Positions 28,147 to 36,469 of a stretch of DNA of 64,000 bases are shown in pieces. This stretch comes from Sedimenticola sp. Lineage in GTDB: Bacteria > Pseudomonadota > Gammaproteobacteria > Chromatiales > Chromatiaceae. Each line of letters starts with the position of its first letter. The stretch's first letter is position 1. The notes below the pieces were generated by a model, which saw only the letters and a program-made list of their open reading frames with translations, was not told the DNA's origin and did not search any database. The DNA is taken from contig PKUO01000028.1 of assembly GCA_002869585.1 (NCBI GenBank), positions 87,963 to 151,962 on the forward strand, given 5' to 3'. The translations under genes and the position numbers were made by a program.

Positions 28147-28862
28147 AAAGAACTCTAAACTTCAATATCTTCCGCTATAACCCTCAGGATCCCGCAAGCC
28201 ATCCACACATGGAGGCCTACACCCTGCAAGAGACCGCAGGGATGACGCTGTTCATTGCCCTGAATCAGATTCGTGAACTACAGGCACCCTCTCTGGCGTT
28301 TGATTTTGTCTGCCGCGCAGGGGTTTGTGGCAGTTGCAGCATGCTGATAAACGGGCGTCCTCGTCTCGCCTGCAGAACCCTGACCGAATCACTGCCAGAC
28401 ACAATCACACTACTGCCGTTACCCACATTTGAACTGATTGCCGATCTCTCCGTAAACAGCGGCAAGTGGATGCGCGCAATGAGTGAACGTCTGGAGACCT
28501 GGGTGCATTCAGTAGAAGAAACCGACCTGGACCGGATCGAGCTACCCATGGACCCGGACCTTGCCGAGCACATTTATGAACTGGACCGCTGCATCGAGTG
28601 CGGTTGCTGTGTCACCGCCTGCGGGACGGCACAGATGCGCGAGGATTTCATCGGCGCTGTCGGTATCAATAAAATCGCCCGTTTCAAGGCCGATCCGCGC
28701 GATCAGCGCAATGACCAGGACTACTACGCCGTGGTGGGCGATGATGATGGCGTATTCGGCTGCATGAGTCTGCTGGGTTGCCAGGATGTCTGCCCGAAGG
28801 AACTCTCACTGCAAACCCAGATCGCCTATATTCGCCGGAAGATGGCTTTTGCCGGTCTTTGA
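28143..28862 (+). CDS. frdB: Fumarate reductase iron-sulfur subunit
   Basis: This 239-residue subunit carries three Fe-S clusters. The [2Fe-2S] cysteines lie in [21 protein letters not shown] (quoted here as CRAGVCGSC and RLAC), the [4Fe-4S] motif is [11 protein letters not shown], and the [3Fe-4S] region is [16 protein letters not shown]. Length equals Wolinella FrdB. It carries electrons between FrdC hemes and FrdA flavin. It is the last gene of frdCAB; guaC starts 123 bases later and probably has its own promoter. Confidence 0.94.
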   Translation: MKRTLNFNIFRYNPQDPASHPHMEAYTLQETAGMTLFIALNQIRELQAPSLAFDFVCRAGVCGSCSMLINGRPRLACRTLTESLPDTITLLPLPTFELIADLSVNSGKWMRAMSERLETWVHSVEETDLDRIELPMDPDLAEHIYELDRCIECGCCVTACGTAQMREDFIGAVGINKIARFKADPRDQRNDQDYYAVVGDDDGVFGCMSLLGCQDVCPKELSLQTQIAYIRRKMAFAGL

Positions 28863-28985
28863 AACCCTACCTTGACGATCGGGGGATCTAAATCAAACCG
28901 ACTCCATTTCCCGACGACGATAGTTGAACCGAGCACAGGCAGATCGTCTATTATGGATCTGCTGAACTTCGGACAGGACAATATC

Positions 28986-30059
28986 ATGAGAATTGAAGAA
29001 GACATCAAACTGGATTACTCGGATGTTCTGCTGAAACCCAAACGCAGTACACTCACCTCGCGCAAGGATGTCATTCTGGAACGGACCTTCTCTTTCTATC
29101 ATTCGAAGAAATCCTGGTGCGGCATTCCGATCATGACCGCCAATATGGCCAGTTGCGGCACCTTCGAGATGGCAAAAGTGCTTGCTCCGCATAAGATCAT
29201 CACGACCTTCCATAAATACTACACTCTTGAGGATTACAAACTCTTTTTCCAGGATTTCCACAATCCCGATTATGTCGCTTACACCCTGGGCATCCGGGAT
29301 CAGGATTTCCAGCAACTTCAGGAGATGATCGACAACAACCTGATCAGGCACTTCTCTTTCATCTGCCTGGACGTCCCCAATGGATATCTTGAACGCTTCC
29401 TGCACTTCGTAAGAGAGGTGCGTCGTCTCTGCCCTGAGCACATCATTGTCGCCGGCAACGTGGTGTCCAACGAAATGACCGAAGAGATCATTCTTAACGG
29501 CGCCGATATCGTCAAAGTGGGCATAGGACCAGGTTCAGCCTGCACCACCCGGCGCATGACCGGTGTCGGCTATCCCCAGCTCAGCGCCGTCATAGAATGC
29601 GCCGATGCCGCGCATGGCCTCTCCAATGATCAAGGTTATGGGTTGATCATCGCCGATGGTGGACTGAACAACCCGGGAGATATCAGCAAAGCCTTAGGTG
29701 GCGGTGCAGATTTCGCCATGTCCGGCTCACAGTTCTCAGGCTATGAACAGTCCGGCGGCCAGACTGTCGAAAAGAACGGCAAACTCTACAAGGAGTATTT
29801 CGGGTCTTCCTCGAACAAGGCAATGAAAGAGTTTTACGGCAACAAGGACACCCATCGTGCTTCAGAGGGACGCTATATACTGATCCCACACAAAGGGGAT
29901 ATAGAGGATTTTCTCCAGGATCTTTTTGGTTCATTGCGCAGCACCGCCACCTATATCGGCGCAAAAAAGATCAAGGAGTTTCCCAAACGGGCTACCTTTG
30001 TCCGCGTTAACCGCCAGTTGAACACCATCTACGAGACATTTGAAGTGGGTGACAGCTAA
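28986..30059 (+). CDS. guaC: GMP reductase
   Basis: This 357-residue enzyme converts GMP to IMP with NADPH and ammonia release (purine salvage). It is an IMPDH-fold barrel: MRIEEDIKLDYSDVLLKPKRS at the N-terminus (start ATG 28986, as in E. coli GuaC), the catalytic-cysteine loop VGIGPGSACTTRRMTGVG, and GGGADFAMSGSQFSG. The longer open frame from 28872 does not look like protein of this family. A TTGAAC/TATTAT pair at 28924-28954 with a 19-base spacer is a weak promoter candidate. With purB further on, it belongs to purine interconversion but is not in an operon with it. Confidence 0.93.
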   Translation: MRIEEDIKLDYSDVLLKPKRSTLTSRKDVILERTFSFYHSKKSWCGIPIMTANMASCGTFEMAKVLAPHKIITTFHKYYTLEDYKLFFQDFHNPDYVAYTLGIRDQDFQQLQEMIDNNLIRHFSFICLDVPNGYLERFLHFVREVRRLCPEHIIVAGNVVSNEMTEEIILNGADIVKVGIGPGSACTTRRMTGVGYPQLSAVIECADAAHGLSNDQGYGLIIADGGLNNPGDISKALGGGADFAMSGSQFSGYEQSGGQTVEKNGKLYKEYFGSSSNKAMKEFYGNKDTHRASEGRYILIPHKGDIEDFLQDLFGSLRSTATYIGAKKIKEFPKRATFVRVNRQLNTIYETFEVGDS

Positions 30060-30064
30060 TCACT

Positions 30065-30256
30065 TCAGGCCAGAGTAGACAGTTTTTCGCGCAGAATCGC
30101 TATCAGTCGATCGGCATCACGCATTAACTCAGGGTCGAGCACCTCATAGAGGTATTCCAGATCATCCAGCATTTTCTCGGCCTCTCTTCGGGTTTCGAGT
30201 TGGTCGAGTTTTCCAGCGGCCATCTGCATATAGCGGAATGGATCTACACCTTGCAT
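30065..30256 (-). CDS. Small acidic helical protein, unknown function
   Basis: This 63-residue protein has no signal peptide or membrane segment. It is rich in Leu, Glu, Asp and Arg and is probably fully helical (LETRREAEKMLDDLEYLYEV). The ATG at 30256 overlaps the stop of the upstream methyltransferase gene (TAATG) and is preceded by a purine-rich ribosome site inside that gene, so the two are translated together. I do not recognise the family. A partner or regulator of the methyltransferase is possible. Confidence 0.6.
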   Translation of the reverse strand: MQGVDPFRYMQMAAGKLDQLETRREAEKMLDDLEYLYEVLDPELMRDADRLIAILREKLSTLA

Positions 30257-31536
30257 TATCTCTTCTCTCCCCAAACCGCATGCACCGGGTCTGACAGATG
30301 CAGCCGTCTGGCGTATTTGTCGTCTTGCGGTCGTGGCAGTCCGCGCAGGGACCAGGTTTCCAGGTTGTCATACCCGCCTGCCTTGAGAAAGTATTCCAGA
30401 ACCAGTTCGGGCCGTTCGAACTCGTGGATGTCCTGCCAGATTTTCACAACCTTGGGTGGAAACCAGCGGTTGGAAAAGGTCAGGATGAAGCGTCCACCCG
30501 GCTTTAATACCCGATTGACCTCGGTGAATATCTCTACCGGACGGGTCAGATACTCAACCGATACCGTGCAGATAACGGCATCGAAATGGTTATCGGAGAA
30601 TGGCAGTTGTGGATTGCGGTTCAGATCATGCACCAGGGAAGCGGTGAGGCGTGGATTGGCATCGAGTTCATCCTGGTTCATCCCCAAGCCTGTCATACTG
30701 CTCAAATTATGTGACCCAGGCAGATGGGATTTCCAACTGGACATAAGATCAAGCACATCAGCTCCCTGGGGAACAAGCCGTCCGTACAACCGTTCTATCT
30801 GCCGTGTTGCAGTCTGATCCAGATGATCGACCATGCGTGACATCGTATAAAAATAGCCATCGGCATCTTCCGCGATACGACTGAAGGGTGTGTCGGACCA
30901 AAAATCGGTTGGCTTATTATTCCAACGCGCCTGCATACCGGGTCCGTTGGTGGAAAGTAGCTCAACTATATCCTGGCAGGCGCCACCGTGCTCGTCACCA
31001 GATCCCCAGATATCAAGAATTTCCGCGCTCAAGGCGATGTCGTATGCGGCCAATGGATGATTGAGGTCAACGGTCAACAGCTCCGAACATTTTGCCAGAC
31101 GAAACGGTGACATATCCTCAGGAAAGATACCCCGCGTGCCGGCAATGAACCCCTTGGGGTAAAAGCGTCCCGCCCTGGGTTCAGTTACTACGCCCTTCCT
31201 ATAAGCCCGATTGAACAGATGATCCTTGATTGCCAGACACTCCGCCTCCCTATAGTTCTCCAGTAATGTCCCTGCCCTGAAGTCATGGCTGGCACTATAG
31301 CCAACTGGCTTATCCATTACCTGGGCTTCGAGTTCCGCGGGAAAGATATCTCGCCAGAGATTTAGATTTTGTACAACACGTGAATCGGTATGTCGGGCAT
31401 TGTCACTCTGCCATTGGAGATCGAAACGCATTGCACACATGCTGTGCCTGCTGGTTCGTTCCTGCTTGTGTGCCGATTGATCATCGGTTGTTTCAATCAG
31501 AATCGCCTCCGGTGGATCAAACAGATTGTCACTCAT
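30256..31536 (-). CDS. SAM-dependent methyltransferase with FKBP-like N-terminal part
   Basis: This protein has 426 residues. The C-terminal half is a class I methyltransferase: GADVLDLMSSWKSHLPG (motif I region), LPFSDNHFDAVICTVSVEYL and EVNRVLKPGGRFILTFSNRW. The N-terminal half is unusual. Residues 120-178 contain RFYPKGFIAGTRG and then VDLNHPLAAYDIALSAEIL, which resembles the C-terminal strand pattern of FKBP/SlyD isomerases, including that of the divergent slyD next door. Key FKBP aromatic residues seem to be missing, so isomerase activity is doubtful. Substrate unknown. It is followed by a coupled small gene. Confidence 0.8.
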   Translation of the reverse strand: MSDNLFDPPEAILIETTDDQSAHKQERTSRHSMCAMRFDLQWQSDNARHTDSRVVQNLNLWRDIFPAELEAQVMDKPVGYSASHDFRAGTLLENYREAECLAIKDHLFNRAYRKGVVTEPRAGRFYPKGFIAGTRGIFPEDMSPFRLAKCSELLTVDLNHPLAAYDIALSAEILDIWGSGDEHGGACQDIVELLSTNGPGMQARWNNKPTDFWSDTPFSRIAEDADGYFYTMSRMVDHLDQTATRQIERLYGRLVPQGADVLDLMSSWKSHLPGSHNLSSMTGLGMNQDELDANPRLTASLVHDLNRNPQLPFSDNHFDAVICTVSVEYLTRPVEIFTEVNRVLKPGGRFILTFSNRWFPPKVVKIWQDIHEFERPELVLEYFLKAGGYDNLETWSLRGLPRPQDDKYARRLHLSDPVHAVWGEKR

Positions 31537-31703
31537 CGTTGCCGCTCCCTAACTGCCGGATTTTCTGCTTGTAAATGAGGACTAAATATTCAGTAATATA
31601 GTTCCCCAGAACATTTAATCACACTTTCTGCGGTCGACTAAGAGGTTACTTGGTGTTTAAATATCAGGAATTTCAACCCGGTACCCTCTTAGGACAGAAA
31701 TCG

Positions 31704-32195
31704 ATGCAAATTTCCAAATACAAGGCTGTTGTCGTCAATTATGTGGCACGTGACGACAGTGGAAACATTCTAGACAGTTCAGATGCCGATGGCCCAATCC
31801 GCTATATACACGGTACGGAGGACCTGATTCCGGGGTTGGAAGCAGCGCTCGAAGGCCACAGCGCCGGCGAGAAATTGAGTATACGTGTCGCCATGGAGGA
31901 TGCCTATGGTGATCGGGATGAAAGCCTGATCGAAGAGGTGCCTATTGCAAATTTTCCAGGGATCGACTCAATTGAACCGGGCATGAAATTTCAAACAGAC
32001 ATGGACGACGATGTACCCTATATCGTCACCGTCACCAAGGTGACAAAAAAACATGTGACGGTGGATGGCAACCATCCCTTTGCCGGAAAAAACCTGAATT
32101 TCGATCTGGAAATCGTCGAAGTGCGCGAAGCCAGTTCATCAGAAATCGAGCATGGCCACGTCCACACCGACGATTCACATCATCATATCCACTGA
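31704..32195 (+). CDS. slyD: SlyD-type FKBP peptidyl-prolyl isomerase
   Basis: This 163-residue folding helper has the FKBP domain split by the insert-in-flap chaperone domain: YVARDDSGNILDSS, IHGTEDLIPGLEAALEGHSAG, then the IF domain, then DGNHPFAGKNLNFDLEIVEV. A short histidine-rich tail (HGHVHTDDSHHHIH) should bind nickel or other metals, as in E. coli SlyD. The start is the ATG at 31704 (MQISKYKAVVVNY); the longer frame from 31650 adds a segment not found in the family. It is divergent from the methyltransferase. Confidence 0.92.
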   Translation: MQISKYKAVVVNYVARDDSGNILDSSDADGPIRYIHGTEDLIPGLEAALEGHSAGEKLSIRVAMEDAYGDRDESLIEEVPIANFPGIDSIEPGMKFQTDMDDDVPYIVTVTKVTKKHVTVDGNHPFAGKNLNFDLEIVEVREASSSEIEHGHVHTDDSHHHIH

Positions 32196-32205
32196 GAAAG
32201 GCCGA

Positions 32206-33669
32206 TCAGGCACTCTCCGGCACCTCGGAGAGCGTCCTGACCAACAGTTGCCAGAATCGCCGTACCGACGGCACATGCACACACTCATCCGGTGAGTGTG
32301 GAAAGCGTATGGTCGGGCCAAACGAGATCATGTCCCAGTCCGGATAGTTGGCGCCCAGAATACCGCACTCAAGACCAGCATGAATCCCCCCCACCTCGGC
32401 CTCCTCATTGAAGCAATACTGGTAAGCTTCCTTGACCCTGCCCAGTATGGGTGACTCGATATTGGGCTTCCACCCCGGATAGCCACCATCGATGGTCGAT
32501 ACCGCGCCAATCAGATCGAACAATCCTTTGATGGTCAGGCACAGTTCCTCTTTCGCGCTTTCAACCGAGCTTCGCACCAGGTTGAGGATCTCGATTTCAT
32601 GATCCAGGGTCCTGACAACCGCCAGGTTGTTGGAAGTCTCCACCATACCAGGCATCACATCGCTCATGCGCATCACCCCATGGGGACAGGCGCAGAGTGC
32701 ATCGATGAGACGCCCTTGGGTTTCGAGGTCGATCAATCCTTCTGGCAGATCGGCAGGTCCGATGGTTACGGTCAGGCCAGCTTCCACCTGTTGCAATTCA
32801 CCTTTGATTTCGGCCTGGAAGGCATCGACAAACAGTACCAACTCAGGGGCCAGTTGTTCGGAAACGCACACAGTCGCAAAGGCCTCGCGGGGAATGGCAT
32901 TTCGCATATTTCCACCCTGCACCTTCGCCAGCCTTACGCCAAAGCGCTCAACGGCTACTCTCAACAAGCGAAACATCAGCTTGTTGGCATTGCCACGTCC
33001 GCGGTGAATATCCACCCCTGAGTGCCCGCCCTTGAGGCCGGAGATAGCGATTTGGCAGCAAACCATATCGGACTCAACATGCTCGCTCCGATAGGCCAGA
33101 CTGGTGTTGACGTTCGCCCCGCCGGCACAGCATATCGACAGTACGCCTTCATCCTCCGAATCCATATTGAGCAGGATATTGCCCTGGAGCATACCGGGCT
33201 TCAGCCCCATTGCCCCGGTCATTCCATCTTCTTCATTACTGGTGAATAACGCCTCGATCGGACCGTGCCTGATGTCCTTCGATTCGAGAACGGCAAGCGC
33301 CGCTGCCACACCTATGCCGTTATCCGCTCCCAGTGTGGTATTGACCGATTTCACCCAATCATCCTCGATCACCGTCTTGATCGGGTCTTTGGTGAAGTCA
33401 TGGCTGATGCCGCTATTGACCTGTGGGACCATGTCCAGATGCCCTTGCAGAATCACTCCCGCCCGCTGTTCCATGCCTTTGGTCGCCGGCTTACGGATAA
33501 TCACATTGCCGTGTTCATCCCTGATCACCTCGAGGCCCCATTGTTCACCGAGTCCGATCACATGGTTCTGCACCGCCTGTTCGTGATGTGAAGGTCTGGG
33601 GATCTGGGTCAGTTGATAAAAATTCCCCCAGAGTGATTTGGGTTCCAGTTCGGCAATAGTTCGATTCAT
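32206..33669 (-). CDS. pepD: Cytosol nonspecific dipeptidase (aminoacyl-histidine dipeptidase)
   Basis: This 487-residue M20-family dipeptidase is close to E. coli PepD (485). The metal site is visible in LQGHLDMVPQ, TLGADNGIG, the general base pair in TSNEEDGMTGA, and the C-terminal GIHAGLECGI. It hydrolyses dipeptides, notably Xaa-His, in the cytoplasm. Start: ATG at 33669. It is convergent with slyD, with only 10 bases between the stops. Confidence 0.94.
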   Translation of the reverse strand: MNRTIAELEPKSLWGNFYQLTQIPRPSHHEQAVQNHVIGLGEQWGLEVIRDEHGNVIIRKPATKGMEQRAGVILQGHLDMVPQVNSGISHDFTKDPIKTVIEDDWVKSVNTTLGADNGIGVAAALAVLESKDIRHGPIEALFTSNEEDGMTGAMGLKPGMLQGNILLNMDSEDEGVLSICCAGGANVNTSLAYRSEHVESDMVCCQIAISGLKGGHSGVDIHRGRGNANKLMFRLLRVAVERFGVRLAKVQGGNMRNAIPREAFATVCVSEQLAPELVLFVDAFQAEIKGELQQVEAGLTVTIGPADLPEGLIDLETQGRLIDALCACPHGVMRMSDVMPGMVETSNNLAVVRTLDHEIEILNLVRSSVESAKEELCLTIKGLFDLIGAVSTIDGGYPGWKPNIESPILGRVKEAYQYCFNEEAEVGGIHAGLECGILGANYPDWDMISFGPTIRFPHSPDECVHVPSVRRFWQLLVRTLSEVPESA

Positions 33670-33847
33670 TGGCTAGCATCCACACATATCTGAAACTGTC
33701 ATATTCATTTGCTAGATTATGTTGCATCTGAACTGTCAGATATATAGGCAGTCGAACAGAAAACAACCGGAAACCGCTCGCCGCCCGGTCCCAAACAAAG
33801 GGACAATTCCGTGCTAGAGTGTTGTGTAATATATGTTGGAGTAAGCC

Positions 33848-34366
33848 ATGAAAGCCGTTCTCACCCTACTTTTTCTGACCTCGACCTTGCTGAGCGCAGC
33901 AGGTTGTTCCGACAATCAACAGTCGCAAGTTGATCAGCCCCAGCCACCGCAGGAAATCACTTCTGATACGCCTGCTGAACAGCCCTTGCGCGAAAACACC
34001 CCCGAACCCGAAACAGCGGGGCCTGACAGTCCCGTGCCGGAACAGGCAGGACTCACTGAAGAGATCATCGACAAGAGCAGGGAACTGGGCGCAGGCGCCG
34101 CCGAGAAATCGACACAACTCTATGAATCGGCGAAAGAAAAAGGCTCTGAGCTTGGCGAAAGCATAAAGCAGGAATCCAAAGAGATCTGGGACAAGACCAA
34201 GGAAGCGACCAAGGATACTGTAGAAAAGTCCAAGGAGTTGGGGGCCGCGGCAGTAGACAAGTCCAAACAGATCTACGAAGAGGCGAAAGAAAAGACCCAG
34301 CAACTGTATGACGAGACCACCAAACCCCAGGCTGAACAGTCTCCTGCTGAAGTCAAAGAGATCTGA
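33848..34366 (+). CDS. LEA-like lipoprotein
   Basis: This 172-residue protein has a lipoprotein signal (TSTLLSAAGC, Cys20). After a Pro/Glu/Gln-rich linker (residues 25-68) comes a long amphipathic helix-forming region (70-160) with repeated elements such as EKSTQLYESAKEKGSELG, DKTKEATKDTVEKSKELG and DKSKQIYEEAKEKTQQLY. These 11-residue-periodic, Lys/Glu/Ala/Thr-rich repeats resemble group 3 late-embryogenesis-abundant proteins, which protect membranes and proteins during water loss. In this salt-adapted gene neighbourhood that role is plausible, but it is inference. Ribosome site GGAG lies before ATG. The next gene starts 2 bases later. Confidence 0.75.
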   Translation: MKAVLTLLFLTSTLLSAAGCSDNQQSQVDQPQPPQEITSDTPAEQPLRENTPEPETAGPDSPVPEQAGLTEEIIDKSRELGAGAAEKSTQLYESAKEKGSELGESIKQESKEIWDKTKEATKDTVEKSKELGAAAVDKSKQIYEEAKEKTQQLYDETTKPQAEQSPAEVKEI

Positions 34367-34368
34367 CC

Positions 34369-35202
34369 ATGAAGGTTGCCGTATTCTCCGATGTGCAGGG
34401 CAATATTGCCGCCCTCGAAGTCGTCGTAGCCGATATCGAGAAATGGCAACCGGACTTGGTGATTCTGAATGGCGACCTGATCAATCGCGGACCCAAAAAC
34501 CGCGAATGCCTGCGCCTGTTCAACGAAAAAGCCGATACCCAGGGCTGGCTGCCGGTCAGGGGTAATCACGAGGATTTCGTCCTCCATTGTGCAGAGAATC
34601 GGCCCAAAAGTGCGGGTGAAGCCGAATTACGACGCTTCGCTGACTGGACCACCCAACAGTTAGGCGCGGATGTCTATAGCATGGTGAGTTGGCCTGATCA
34701 CCTCAGCCTGCATGGCCCGCAGAGCGATCGCTGGCTGCATGTCACCCACGGCACCCTGGCAGGCAACCGGGATGGCATCTCCCCCAGCGTGCCGGACGAC
34801 CATTTACATGGGAAAATCCCGGACGATATCGACCTGTTCATCACTGCCCACACCCACAAGGCATTGCAACGGGTCTTCGAAAACAAGCGCATCCTCAATG
34901 TCGGCTCGGTCGGCTCACCGTTTGACGGTGATGTGCGCGCCTCCTATGCACGTCTGCTGTTCAGTAATGATCACTGGCAGAGTGAAATAATCCGCCTTGA
35001 ATACTATCGCGAACAGATGGCCAGGGATTGTATTGAGAGCGGTTTCCTGAGCGAGGCCGGCCCCCTCGCAAGTGTCATCTACCGGGAGTGGGAACAGGCC
35101 GCGCTGCTCATGCCATTCTGGAACAGGAAATACAGGAAGGCGGTTCAGAGCGGTGAGATAACCCTGGAAGATGCTGTCAATGAGTTTCTACAAACACTCT
35201 GA
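34369..35202 (+). CDS. Calcineurin-like metallophosphoesterase
   Basis: This 277-residue enzyme belongs to the YfcE/MJ0936-related metallophosphoesterases. The metal-binding motifs are present: FSDVQGNIAALE (D-x-x with Asn in place of the usual His in the GDxHGN form), NGDLINRGP, RGNHED and the C-terminal ITAHTHKAL with VGSVGSPFDGD. A cyclic-nucleotide or phosphoprotein substrate cannot be told from sequence. It is coupled to the LEA-like lipoprotein gene by a 2-base gap and convergent with the S41 peptidase. Confidence 0.88.
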   Translation: MKVAVFSDVQGNIAALEVVVADIEKWQPDLVILNGDLINRGPKNRECLRLFNEKADTQGWLPVRGNHEDFVLHCAENRPKSAGEAELRRFADWTTQQLGADVYSMVSWPDHLSLHGPQSDRWLHVTHGTLAGNRDGISPSVPDDHLHGKIPDDIDLFITAHTHKALQRVFENKRILNVGSVGSPFDGDVRASYARLLFSNDHWQSEIIRLEYYREQMARDCIESGFLSEAGPLASVIYREWEQAALLMPFWNRKYRKAVQSGEITLEDAVNEFLQTL

Positions 35203-35216
35203 ACAGAGGCTTCCAG

Positions 35217-35363
35217 TTATTGAGACTCTTGGTGAATGCGTTGCAGCAACAGTCGGCTGTCGAATAGTTCCTCAGCGGCGAGTGTCAGATCCGGCTCTAA
35301 CCCGACACCCTGGCATTTAACGCCCCCTGGCAGAACCATTTCCAGATTGGTGTAACGTAACCG
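35217..35363 (-). pseudogene. Detached C-terminal end of the S41 peptidase
   Basis: These 48 codons follow the TAA at 35364-35366 in the same frame and end at a TAA at 35217. They encode RLRYTNLEMVLPGGVKCQG, then VGLEPDLTLAAEELF, the expected last strands and the G-x-G-x-E-P-D element of S41 peptidases. A single base change (for example TCA to TAA for a Ser) would explain the break. Confidence 0.75.
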
Positions 35364-36299
35364 TTAACCGTCTGATAACCGGTTGTCGGTCTGAGAGACA
35401 CACTTCCCATAACTGCGCATCCCTACCAGCCTGGCGCGACCATGGGCCTGTAGAATTCCGGCAAATATCTCACCGGCACTGGCCGTATTGCCACTGATCA
35501 GAATGGTCAAAGGATTGGCGATTTTATTGGTATCTGGAGAGGAATAGCGCTGGCTGATACCCGATCGATCCAAAGCCGTCGCCAGTTCCTGCCCGGCAGG
35601 CAGAAACAGTGCCGCGGTATTCATCGCCTCGTACAGGTCACCCCCCTGACATTCCCGCAGATCCAGCAGCAAAGGTATCTCACCCGTCACCGCTGCGAGC
35701 AGGGATTGCAGGAACACTCTGGTCTCTGAACTGACAAAACTGCGCAGGCGGTAAACCATCTGTCCCTCGATGGTCACCTGTTCAATCGATCGAGGACGAT
35801 AGGTTTCCAGTGGCAGTGACAACACCTCGGGCGCATCACAATTACCTCGGCAGATTTCCAACCGTAAAATCTGCCCATCACTACCACCCAGTAGCTGCAC
35901 GACATCAGCCAGTGGCTTCCCTTCAACGGCTTGTCCTTCGACAGAAAGCAGCTTGACCCGATCCACTACCCCCGCCCGCATCAGCGGGCCATCGGCGTAT
36001 GGCATCAGCCAGAGACCAGCAGCAGTTGCGTAGAGTTCGGCGCCAATGCCCGCGGGCCGTTCATTGGCAGACGTGGAATTACTGGCATCCATCAACACAG
36101 CCCAGCTGTCTATCTGTTGCAGACCGGAGTTGATATTCCCTGGCTCCAGTGCGTTGAGCAATGTCGCATCGGGCTCGTTCAGGGCATGCTCTTTCAGGAC
36201 ATCTCGAATCTCACCCAGTACAGCAGAATCCACGCCCATAGCCGGCATGGTCCAGATCAGCCCGGCGAAGGCGATCTGCAACAAGGCAAGGCCCTTCAC
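35364..36299 (-). CDS. S41-family peptidase, ended by an in-frame TAA
   Basis: This secreted C-terminal-processing-type protease (311 residues as read) has a signal peptide (GLALLQIAFAGLIWTMPAMG), a PDZ-like domain (residues 95-150) and the catalytic serine in SGNTASAGEIFAG and lysine in GMRSYGKC. The family normally continues past the lysine with a strand pattern of DGS..LR.T. Here the frame reads RLSDG, then TAA (35364-35366), then RLRYTNLEMVLPGG and GVGLEPDLTL in the same frame to a stop at 35217. So the usual C-terminal part is still encoded but cut off. Start: GTG at 36299, overlapping the natural stop of the preceding gene (GTGA). It is last in the envelope cluster. Confidence 0.8.
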   Translation of the reverse strand: MKGLALLQIAFAGLIWTMPAMGVDSAVLGEIRDVLKEHALNEPDATLLNALEPGNINSGLQQIDSWAVLMDASNSTSANERPAGIGAELYATAAGLWLMPYADGPLMRAGVVDRVKLLSVEGQAVEGKPLADVVQLLGGSDGQILRLEICRGNCDAPEVLSLPLETYRPRSIEQVTIEGQMVYRLRSFVSSETRVFLQSLLAAVTGEIPLLLDLRECQGGDLYEAMNTAALFLPAGQELATALDRSGISQRYSSPDTNKIANPLTILISGNTASAGEIFAGILQAHGRARLVGMRSYGKCVSQTDNRLSDG

Positions 36300-36469
36300 T
36301 GAGCGAGCATCAGGGTCAGATTGAGCAGCTCTTCATACTCCTTTTGCAATGCCAAACGCTGCGCCTCCAACTGTTGGCGACGGGTATCGACACCCACACC
36401 GGAACCTTCCAGTGCATCCGCACTACCGACTCCACCGCCCTCGAGCGCATCCAGGGCGCTGCCCTGTTT
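36296..36469 (-). pseudogene. Detached C-terminal end of the coiled-coil lipoprotein
   Basis: Fifty-seven codons follow the TAA at 36470-36472 in frame. They read KQGSALDALEGGGVGSADAL, EGSGVGVD, then a helical EAQRLALQKEYEELLNLTL and end MLAQ-TGA. The composition is protein-like, it carries two DALEG copies, and the stop is coupled to the next start. This makes decay or read-through of an intact ancestral frame much more likely than chance. Confidence 0.75.
36398..36460 (-). repeat. DALEG motif pair, interrupted lipoprotein
   Basis: The segment encodes SALDALEGG and SADALEGSG, two copies of a short motif that appears three times at the mature N-terminus of the VWA protein (43764-43853). Confidence 0.7.
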
